Shown: piece after piece, positions 55,301 to 62,810 of the stretch
Layout: every line of letters begins with the position of its first letter
Numbering within the stretch: position 1 is the first letter of the stretch
From: Flectobacillus sp. BAB-3569
GTDB lineage: Bacteria; Bacteroidota; Bacteroidia; Cytophagales; Spirosomataceae
Direction of reading: 5' to 3'
NCBI RefSeq assembly: GCF_002270355.1
Contig: NZ_NJFZ01000024.1
Location: 1 to 64,000, forward strand
DNA length: 64,000 nt
Program-made: the position numbers and the translations under genes
Notes under the pieces: generated by a model
Told to the model about the DNA's origin: nothing
Databases searched by the model: none
Seen by the model: only the letters and a program-made list of their open reading frames with translations

Positions 55301-56499
55301 GTAGAAATTGGGAGTCTGAAGCCCTAAAGTTTGCACCAACGCTCAATGTACTGACCTTCGCAACGGCAAGTAACAGAGCAGAAATGTTAGAAAGTGCGGG
55401 CGCTTTCGACATTGTAATTGCAAGCTATGGTTTGCTACAGAGTGAGGAAAAGCTTTTTACAAAAAAGAAATTTGCTACTATTTTGCTCGACGAAGCTCAG
55501 GCTATTAAAAACAAAGCTACCAAGCGCTCGAAGGTTGTCATGGCATTGGATGGCGATTTTAAGATTGCAACAACAGGTACTCCTGTCGAAAACCACCTAG
55601 GCGAACTCTGGAATTTGTTTAGATTCCTAAATCCAAGCCTGTTGGGAAGTCATGATACTTTCCAAGAGAAATTCTCAAATCCAATTGAAAGATACCAAGA
55701 TAAAGATGCCCAAAAGGCTTTACAGAAATTCGTAAAACCTTTCATTCTTAGACGACGTAAAAACCAGGTATTGGACGATCTTCCAGCCAAAACAGAAATC
55801 GTACTGAATATAGAAATGTCTGTTGAGGAACGCTCGTTTTATGAGTCTTTAAGACAGTCAGCCCTTGAAAGATTAACCAGCGAAGAAGAAGGTCAGGACA
55901 AACGATTTAAGATTCTTGCCGAATTAACAAAGCTCAGATTGGCGTGTTGTAATCCAAAATTAGTCAATGAAGAAGTTCCAATAGGTAGTTCGAAGCTTGA
56001 AGCTTTTGTTGAAATACTTGAAGAGCTTCGTGAAAATAATCACAGAGCATTAGTCTTTAGTCAGTTTGTAAAACACCTAGAAATTATCAAACAATATCTT
56101 ACTGAAAATGGTATTGCCTATCAATACTTAGATGGTAGTACGCCTGCTAACAAACGACAAGAGAGCATAGATGCTTTCCAGAAAGGAACTGGTGATGTAT
56201 TTTTGATTAGTTTAAAAGCTGGTGGAGTAGGGCTAAATTTGACTGCGGCTGATTATGTGATTCACCTTGACCCGTGGTGGAATCCTGCCGTAGAAGACCA
56301 AGCGACCGACCGTGCGCACCGTATTGGTCAGCAACGCCCAGTAACCGTATATAGGTTGGTTACAGCAGATACCGTTGAATCCAAAATATTGAAACTTCAC
56401 GAAACGAAAAGAGATTTGGCTGACAGCCTGCTAGAAGGTACAGAAGGAAGTGGAAAGCTATCTGCAGATGAATTATTGGCCTTGATTAGAGAAATATAG
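52399..56499 (+). CDS. Large SNF2-family DEAD/DEAH helicase with unusual N-terminal half
   Basis: 1366 residues. The C-terminal third is a full SNF2 motor: [35 protein letters not shown] (Q-region and Walker A, about 908-943), [11 protein letters not shown] (DEAQ box, about 1027-1037), [21 protein letters not shown], and motifs V-VI as [28 protein letters not shown] and [12 protein letters not shown] (about 1303-1314). The first 900 residues have no familiar domain: a possible winged helix at 1-100, a helical repeat-like stretch to about 480, then beta-rich segments. SNF2 proteins move or strip proteins on DNA. Single gene; no restriction or defence partners beside it. Confidence 0.92.
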   Translation: [1366 protein letters not shown]

Positions 56500-56507
56500 T
56501 TTTCAAT

Positions 56508-56535
56508 GAATGAGTGTTGATTGAGTTAGTGATTA
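56508..56535 (+). repeat. TGAGTGATT-like tract after the helicase gene
   Basis: Imperfect TGAGTGTTGATTGAGTTAGTGATT just after the stop codon, similar to tracts after metE and after the gene at 58625. Confidence 0.5.
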
Positions 56536-56561
56536 TTTTAAAGTCTATATTTTAGCTGTAG

Positions 56562-56580
56562 AGACGCAATGATTGCGTCT
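56562..56580. repeat. REP-like palindrome AGACGCAATGATTGCGTCT
   Basis: A perfect 9-bp inverted repeat about one base. The following AAGCCGAGTCTTATCTAG also recurs, inverted, next to 60196-60214. Confidence 0.85.
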
Positions 56581-56599
56581 AAAGCCGAGTCTTATCTAG

Positions 56600-56645
56600 T
56601 ATCAAAAAAGCGGTCGGAAACTGTTTTCCGACCGCTTTTTTGATA
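56600..56645. terminator. Bidirectional terminator with 21-bp perfect stem
   Basis: 56600-56620 pairs perfectly with 56625-56645, loop CTGT, core GCGGTCGG flanked by A6 and T6. It separates the helicase gene from the convergent permease gene. Confidence 0.9.
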
Positions 56646-56728
56646 AAAAATTGGAGAAGAACTCTTATTTTAAAATTCTGAATGACTTATGCTTTACAAA
56701 AAGTAGTTCATGTCATTCAATAAGAATT

Positions 56729-57936
56729 TTAAAACTTCACCGCACGTTTGGCAGGGAAGTACGAAGCGGCAAGGGTCATTATAATTACGACAATGGCCGT
56801 AAAAAAGAAGTCATTGAAGCGCATTTCTACAGGGTAAGCATCTACTAAAGAACCTACGATTCCCATTGAAACAAAACCGTATACTTTCTGAAGCCAACAA
56901 ATGGTAAAGCCTAAAATCAGACCTACTAAAGCACCACTAAACGCTACAATTGCGCCTTCATATAAGAAAATTCGTTTGATTATACTTCTCGATGCGCCCA
57001 TAGCACGAAGCGTTTTGACATCTGGTTTTTCTCAATAGCTAACATAGAAAGCGAGAAAAAGATATTAAAACTTGCTATGCCAATGATAAATGAAAGTGTA
57101 AGAAATACAAAAAGTTTTTCGATTTTGATAGCACGTAACAGGCTAGCATGTTGCTCGTCTTGGTTTTGTACAACAAAATTTTCTCCTAGTAAATCTTGAA
57201 TTTCATTTTGTATTTGAGGAATTTGTTTAGGGTCTTTCACCTGTATTTCTAACGAAGTACGTTTGTTGTCATATTCGAATAGTTCTTGAGCAAAACTAAG
57301 TGGAACAAACACAAAATTATTATCATATTCTTGTTCAATCGCAAAAATACCTGTGGGTAATAAGTTTAATCGATTGAAAGCATCTGTCGAATTAAAATCA
57401 ATGGTTTTGCTATGATTATTACGTGGGTACCACGTTTCGAGCGGATAAAAAGCGTCTACATCAATTCCTAGTGTAAAAGCTACCCCAGAGCCAACCACTG
57501 CATAAGAGATACCTTGACCGCCCAATTTTAATTCACCATCAATAATGCTCGATTTGAGGCGTTGTTGTTTGAGGAAATTGTCATCAACTCCTTTTAATGT
57601 TACCACCATTTGGGCTTCTTTATACCTAATGAGGGCACTTTCTTGAATCACTTGGGTAATAGTGCTTACACCATCGACAGCTTGAAGTTTGGCAAGAAAG
57701 TCGGGAGTACATGGAAAGTTTTTTCCTTTTTTAGCGCTTATTTTTAATTCTGCATCAAAAGTTCGAAAAAGACCTTTTTGGAAAGCCTCAAGTCCATTAA
57801 ACACCGATAAAACAATCACTAAAGCCATTGTACCGACGCAAACGCCGAGCATTGAAATCCAAGAAATAAGGGAAATAAAGGAAGTCTTTTTTCGAGCAAT
57901 GAAATATCGTTTCGCAACAAAGAAAGGCAAATTCAT
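56729..57936 (-). pseudogene. LolC/LolE-like ABC transporter permease, frameshifted
   Basis: The frame from the ATG at 57936 (MNLPFFVAKRYFIARKKTSFISLISWISMLGVCVGTMALVIVLSVFNGLEAF) is a normal LolC/E permease up to SLSMLAIEKN, then shifts. At an A5 run (57026-57030 on the minus strand) one more A would give LAIEKKPDVKTLRAMGASRSIIKRIF, joining exactly the downstream frame that encodes the last helices (ending SYFPAKRAVKF). Corrected length is about 402 residues, normal. Such permeases extract lipoproteins or export other substrates. rbfA lies just upstream on the same strand. Probably an assembly error rather than a dead gene. Confidence 0.87.
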
Positions 57937-58068
57937 GATAGGGAGCTCTTGGAGATAAGATAAACAAATAAAGAAGCAAGTCTGAGTAAAAAAGTGAAGG
58001 AAATGAAACGTAAATGAGATTACGTTTCAAACCCAAATTCTTCACTTCATATTGGTGCAATCCCAATA

Positions 58069-58449
58069 TTAATCCTCAATTTCTTCTCCTTCTTTCAAAG
58101 GTGGAATGTCTAAGCTTGAAATTAAACGATCCATTTTAGCAGCATATTCGGCTGTATCGTCCAAATAAAACTCCAAATCAGGAATAATACGAGCTTGGTG
58201 ACGGATACGCTGTCCCAAAACGCCTCTGATTTGTTTAGTTTTTTCGCGAATCTCCTGCATTAAACCTTGTTTATCGTTGGCAAGCATGAAGCTCAAGTAG
58301 ATACGAGCAATAGACAAATCTGGTGTTACTTTTACATCGGTGATCGTGATGAAAGCATTACCAAAAGCACTACGCATATCTTTTTGAAAAATCTCACTCA
58401 AATCTTTTTGAATTTGACGAGAAAATTTTTGTTGTCTTTTCGAATCCAT
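58069..58449 (-). CDS. rbfA: 30S ribosome-binding factor A
   Basis: 126 residues, normal for RbfA: KRQQKFSRQIQKDLSEIFQKDMRSAFGNAFITITDVKVTPDLSIARIYLSFM, then IREKTKQIRGVLGQRIRHQARIIPDLEFYLDDTAEYAAKMDRLI, with the KH-like fold pattern. It helps mature the 16S rRNA 5' end and the 30S subunit, especially in the cold. Followed on the same strand by the permease gene, an order common in Bacteroidota. Confidence 0.95.
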   Translation of the reverse strand: MDSKRQQKFSRQIQKDLSEIFQKDMRSAFGNAFITITDVKVTPDLSIARIYLSFMLANDKQGLMQEIREKTKQIRGVLGQRIRHQARIIPDLEFYLDDTAEYAAKMDRLISSLDIPPLKEGEEIED

Positions 58450-58624
58450 TTCCGCTAGTCTTTACAAATTGGCATATATTGCCATCTATGAATAAATAAA
58501 CCAATAGCACTGGTTATCATAGCGATTTTCTAAGTGTGCTATTGTAATATTAATGCAAATTTCGGGAATTTAATTTGATTAACCGTAATTTCGTGAAAAA
58601 TACCTTTTAATTAAAGTAACAGTT

Positions 58625-60021
58625 ATGTTAAGTTTTTTCAGGGTAAATGCCCTCTACCAAATATTTAGTTTATTGATTTTACTAATCGTATCACGTATTC
58701 ATATATTCTTGAACGGTTCGCCTGAACTGATCCCTGAATTGCAATGGATGTTAGTCGGTGAGCAAATCAATAAAGGTTTTGTGATGTACTCAGATATTTG
58801 GGATAACACTGCTCCGTTTTCTGCTATGGTTTATGCTGGAATTGATAGTATTGTTGGTCGTTCTCAATTTGCCTATCAATTTTTGGCCCTTTTCGTGGCT
58901 GCTTTTCAGGTAATATATTTCAATGTTGTAATCAACAATAGGGATATTTTTCCTAAAAGAACTTATTTGCCTGGTTTAATGTATGTCATCTTTTTGAATA
59001 TCTCGATTGACTGCACCACGCTGTCTCCTGTGTTGATGGGAACAAGCTTTTTGCTACTGGCTTTCGGAACAATCGTTAAGCAGGTAAATCGACTGGAGGC
59101 TACCGACGAAGTGTTTGAAATAGGCTTTTTGATTGGGGTTGCCACGCTGTTTTATCCTCCAGCTTGTGTATTTATTTTATGGGCAATTGCTTCTTTATTG
59201 TTTTTTAGTGGAGCTACGCTTCGTCAGCATTCATTGGCGATGTTTGGTTTCTTGTTTCCGCTATTTTTGACAGGACTTTTCTTTTATTTGGATGGGACTT
59301 ATGATGACTTTTTCCAAATATTTATCTCATCGGTATTCCAAATTCGCCAGTATAACCTCAACGACTTTCGCACTCTTTTAGCCACATTGCTATTGCCGTT
59401 TATCTTTGCGGTTCTGGGCTTTTTGAGATTAGTAAATGCCACGGGTTTTGTCAATTTTCAGTTACGTTGTCAACAAGTGATGATGCTTTGGGGGCTAACA
59501 GGTTTTCTGTCGATTGGTCTAATGCCGTTTTTGGCGCCTATGCAATTCATTATTTTTGTACCAGCATTGGCATTTTTTGCTACCAACTTTTTTAGTAGTT
59601 TCAAAAAACATGGATGGCCGAAATGCTTTTTTTAGGAAGTCTTTCTGTTATGATTTTCTTCTATTTCCAAGGTGCAAATGATAGTGATGAATCTTTTGCA
59701 AAGCTGAATAATTTGAAAATCAAACGTAATAGCGCTTTTCCTTTTAAGAGTAAAAAAGTGTTGGTTTTGGGAAATGGTATGGAGGAGTATTTGGACAACT
59801 ACGCTGCTACGCCTTACCTCAACTGGAACTTGGCAAAATATGAATTAGAAAACTTAGATAATTACGAAAACGTGATAAGTATCTTGAGAAACTTTGAAAA
59901 AGATACGCCAGAAGTCATTATTGACAAAGCGAATTTAGTTCCTAAACTTTTTAAACGAATCCCTGCATTAGCCCGTCGCTATCATGCAGATGGCAAAGGT
60001 GTTTATCTTTTGAATTCGTAA
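58625..60021 (+). pseudogene. DUF6427-like multi-pass membrane protein, frameshifted
   Basis: The first frame (MLSFFRVNALYQIFSLLILLIVSRIHIFLNG...) has about ten hydrophobic helices and includes GEQINKGFVMYSDIWDNTAPFSAMVYAGID, then ends abnormally after FKKHGWPKCFF. At an A6 run (59603-59608) one more A would read FKKTWMAEMLFLGSLSVMIFFYF and continue in the downstream frame to the stop at 60021, which encodes a soluble C-terminal part (SKKVLVLGNGMEEYLDNYAATPYLNWNLAKYEL). Corrected length is about 465 residues. The family assignment is tentative; it could also be a glycosyltransferase-like membrane protein. Most likely an assembly error. Confidence 0.75.
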
Positions 60022-60030
60022 AAGCGCAAT

Positions 60031-60064
60031 TTAGTGAGTTGTGATTGAGTGAATGAGTGATTAT
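60031..60064 (+). repeat. TGAGTGATT-like tract, left flank of a composite element
   Basis: TTAGTGAGTTGTGATTGAGT followed by GAATGAGTGATTA, as after metE; a short inverted counterpart ACACTCATTCAA is at 60244-60255. Confidence 0.6.
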
Positions 60065-60072
60065 TTCTAATG

Positions 60073-60218
60073 GTAGAGACGCAATGCTTTGAACCTGATT
60101 AGGTATTATTCGAAATATATTATCAAAAAAAGCGTTCGGAAAATAATTTCTGAACGCTTTTTTTGATAATATCATGCTAGATATGACTCGGCTTAAGACG
60201 CAATCATTGCGTCTCTAC
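60073..60218. repeat. Composite repeat with 14-bp outer inverted repeats
   Basis: GTAGAGACGCAATG (60073-60086) and CATTGCGTCTCTAC (60205-60218) are perfect inverted repeats enclosing a long terminator hairpin. The right arm lies inside a full REP-like palindrome (60196-60214). Confidence 0.8.
60117..60172. terminator. Bidirectional terminator with 26-base stem
   Basis: 60117-60142 pairs with 60147-60172 with one G-T wobble, loop ATAA, A7 before and T7 after the core GCGTTCGG. It lies between two convergent genes. Confidence 0.9.
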
Positions 60219-60266
60219 TGCTAGAATACAGATTTTTTTAAAAACACTCATTCAATTTAAGAGAAT

Positions 60267-61952
60267 TTACTTTTTTCTACCGTTCAAATACTCTTCTATT
60301 TCAGATAGGCTCATAGCATTAAAAGTCATTTCGGCTGTTAGGCCACCTTTACGGGCGTTGGCAACACCAAAGTGCATATCAAAATAACCTTCTTTTTCGT
60401 GGGCATCTGGGTTGATAGACAACTTGACGTTTTTCTCCAAAGCATATTGAATATATCGCCAATCCAAATCCAAACGATACGGGCTTGCATTGATTTCAAT
60501 TACCACACCATTGGCCGCACAAGCATCAATTAGTTTGTAATGGTCTACAGGATAACCTGCTCTTGATAATAGTAATCGTCCTGTTGGGTGTCCCAAAATC
60601 GTTGTATAGGGATTTTCGATGGCTTTAATCAAACGATACATGGCTTTTTCTTCAGTCATTTTCAGGTTTTGATGTACCGAAGCCACGATATAATCAAAGC
60701 TCTTTAAAACCTCCTCATCATAATCCAAAGAGCCATCTCCCAGAATATCGGATTCTATCCCTTTCAGAATTTTAAAAGGTTTGTCGCCTAGCGCATATTG
60801 TGCATTAAGCTGGTCGATTTCGGCATGCTGTTCTGCTACACGGACTTCGTTGAGTCCTCGTGCGTACGATGCTGTTTTGGAGTGGTCGGCAATCCCAAGA
60901 TATTCAAAGCCCAATTCACGACAATAATTGGCCATTTCAGCCAGAGTATTTTTACCATCTGAATAGGTAGAGTGATTGTGTAAAATACCTTTGAGCGAGT
61001 CCCAAGTTACGAGTTGGTCGTTGCTGTGTTTTTGAATCCAATCAAACTCAAATGTTCCTTCTCGCATTTCAGGAATGATATATGGAAAGCCTACTTTGGC
61101 ATAAATAGCCTCCTCAGAATCAAAAGTTTGATTTTGAACGGTCTGATAAATATGATGCTTGGCCAAGTGTTTTGCTGAAGCACTAAATATAAAGCCTTGA
61201 TTGATAAATTGTTTCTCGGGACAAATAATCACTTCGATAGGAATCAATTTGCCTTCGATATTGCCACGCCAAGTAAATGGTGACGAATCTTTTTCGTTTT
61301 GTTGTAGGGTAGGAGTAGCGTTGAGCAATTGTTGTACCTCCCAAGGTTGATCGTGCCCCACTACCAATTGAATAGACTCAACCACTTCGTTTTTACGGCG
61401 AATATCCCCTACAATCTGAACATGTTCAAAGACTGGCTCAAGGATATCAAGGATAAAATCGGCGATTTCTTGCCCTTTTTCCATTCTTAATTTACCAGAA
61501 TTGGATTGGTTGTAAAGAATAGATTGCTTGATGCTCTCTTGAATTTTGTCCCCAAAACCTTTGAGTTTGGCCACTTCGCCATTCTCACAAGCAAGCAATA
61601 ATTCGCGAGTGTCAGTAATACCTAATTCTTGCCAAATCATGCGCACTTTTTTAGGGCCAATTCCTTTGATTTTGAACATCTCCAAAATTCCTTCTGGCGT
61701 TTTATTTAATAGTTCGTTCAACTCCGCAAGTTGTCCTGTAGTACGAATTTCTTCGATTTTGGAAGCCGTACTTTTCCCAACCCCTTGAATAGCCGCCAAT
61801 TGTGCTACAGGAGTAGTGATAAAGTCTTCGGTAGCTTTGTCTAATGCCCTAACAGCAAAGCTGAGATTTTTTATTTTAAATTCATTCTCGTCATGTAGTT
61901 CCAATAATTTGACCGTTAATTCGAGAATATCCAGAATATCTTGATTGTTCAT
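60267..61952 (-). CDS. polX: PolX-type protein: helix-hairpin-helix, polymerase-like and PHP domains
   Basis: 561 residues from the ATG at 61952 (MNNQDILDILELTVKLLELHDENEFKIKNLSFAVRALDKA), the usual PolX start. Helix-hairpin-helix motifs at about 47-60 (IQGVGKSTASKIEEI) and 90-105 (IKGIGPKKVRMIW). The palm motif reads GDIRRKNEVVESIQLVVG (about 193-210): the expected Asp-x-Asp appears as Ser-x-Gln, so polymerase activity is doubtful. The PHP domain is complete: HNHSTYSDG (about 335), IADHS, GIESDI, ASVHQ, GHPTGR and NPDAH. In the family the PHP domain gives 3'-5' exonuclease and AP endonuclease activities for base excision repair. Confidence 0.92.
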   Translation of the reverse strand: MNNQDILDILELTVKLLELHDENEFKIKNLSFAVRALDKATEDFITTPVAQLAAIQGVGKSTASKIEEIRTTGQLAELNELLNKTPEGILEMFKIKGIGPKKVRMIWQELGITDTRELLLACENGEVAKLKGFGDKIQESIKQSILYNQSNSGKLRMEKGQEIADFILDILEPVFEHVQIVGDIRRKNEVVESIQLVVGHDQPWEVQQLLNATPTLQQNEKDSSPFTWRGNIEGKLIPIEVIICPEKQFINQGFIFSASAKHLAKHHIYQTVQNQTFDSEEAIYAKVGFPYIIPEMREGTFEFDWIQKHSNDQLVTWDSLKGILHNHSTYSDGKNTLAEMANYCRELGFEYLGIADHSKTASYARGLNEVRVAEQHAEIDQLNAQYALGDKPFKILKGIESDILGDGSLDYDEEVLKSFDYIVASVHQNLKMTEEKAMYRLIKAIENPYTTILGHPTGRLLLSRAGYPVDHYKLIDACAANGVVIEINASPYRLDLDWRYIQYALEKNVKLSINPDAHEKEGYFDMHFGVANARKGGLTAEMTFNAMSLSEIEEYLNGRKK

Positions 61953-62032
61953 ATCGTAAAATTTAAAAGCGCAAGGAATACTCAATCACACATGGGTGCT
62001 TGTAAGCGTTTTACTTCTTTTCAAAAATAACA

Positions 62033-62070
62033 AAAAGGGTACAAAACAGCGATTGTGTATGTACCCTTTT
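62033..62070 (-). terminator. Terminator after the DUF4494 gene
   Basis: AAAAGGGTACA (62033-62043) pairs perfectly with TGTACCCTTTT (62060-62070); on the minus strand it ends in TTTTTG. Confidence 0.8.
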
Positions 62071-62089
62071 CTAAAAATCTCCTACCTTA

Positions 62090-62593
62090 TTATGCTTGAG
62101 AATTAGCTTCTTGTTCTGCCAATACCTCTGCTACGGGACGAAAATTGCCTTTTTTGAGCATTTCGTTTTCTGGCTCGTAAGGGCATACTTCCAAGATGGT
62201 TGTAATGTTAATATCGGTAATCTGGTAATCGTTGAGGTTGCCCAAATTCTTTTTTAGTAAAGTGTATACTTCGCCTGGGTCATTGGCATTGATTAGCATC
62301 ATATGAGCCGTTTTCTTTTCCTTTTGAGATTTTTCATCAAAAGAAATATACTGCACTTTTGCTTTAAACCACGTTTCGGCATTGTTGTCTTCAAAAAACA
62401 CCTCACTCAATTTCATTTTGGTAAGATTTGTAATTTGAAATTCGGGGGTATTGCTGGCCACAATCTCAAAAACTCTAGCCTCTGCGTCGGTGTAAGATAC
62501 TGCATCAATCAAATACGCTTCGTTGATGGTTTTTAATGAGCCTGCCTCGTCCTCTCTCTGGTAACGAATTTTGGCCAAATACCAAGTTGCCAT
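62090..62593 (-). CDS. DUF4494 family protein
   Basis: 167 residues: MATWYLAKIRYQREDEAGSLKTINEAYLIDAVSYTDAEARVFEIV and later NAETWFKAKVQYISFDEKSQKEKKTAHMMLINANDPGEVYTLLKKNLG. This is DUF4494, a Bacteroidota family of unknown function, with two alpha/beta halves that resemble each other (both start W..AK..Y), suggesting an internal duplication. Cytoplasmic, no signal. Upstream of polX on the same strand but separated by a terminator. Confidence 0.88.
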   Translation of the reverse strand: MATWYLAKIRYQREDEAGSLKTINEAYLIDAVSYTDAEARVFEIVASNTPEFQITNLTKMKLSEVFFEDNNAETWFKAKVQYISFDEKSQKEKKTAHMMLINANDPGEVYTLLKKNLGNLNDYQITDINITTILEVCPYEPENEMLKKGNFRPVAEVLAEQEANSQA

Positions 62594-62620
62594 AATTAAT
62601 CTGTTTTATTTTTATGCCTG

Positions 62621-62654
62621 CAAAACTATCAAGACTTTCTTAATATTCCGCAAA
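62621..62654 (-). promoter_or_regulatory. Possible promoter of the DUF4494 gene
   Basis: On the minus strand TTTG (62654-62651), 22 bases, then TAGTTTTG (62628-62621), about 28 bases before the start codon. The spacing is slightly long for the consensus of 19. Confidence 0.4.
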
Positions 62655-62810
62655 GCACGACCCAAACATTTTCGGTTCCATTATCCTTCTTGACTGAAGT
62701 AGTGAATTTTTTCTGTTGCATCGAACAATTGTCGATTGATGTAACGTAAATTTGACTATTGAGTTGCTACTTATTTGAAATAACTCCTTTTCATCCCAAC
62801 TAAAAACCTT

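Noticed and set aside
52399-56499. SNF2 helicase considered as part of a DISARM-like or other defence system
   Set aside because: Neighbours are a symporter and a LolC/E-like permease; no methylase, phospholipase or nuclease genes are linked.
60086-60115. TTTGAACCTGATTAGG resembles the 3' core of a TPP (thiamine) riboswitch
   Set aside because: The 5' CTGAGA part and the pairing stems are missing, and it lies between two convergent gene ends with no thiamine gene downstream.
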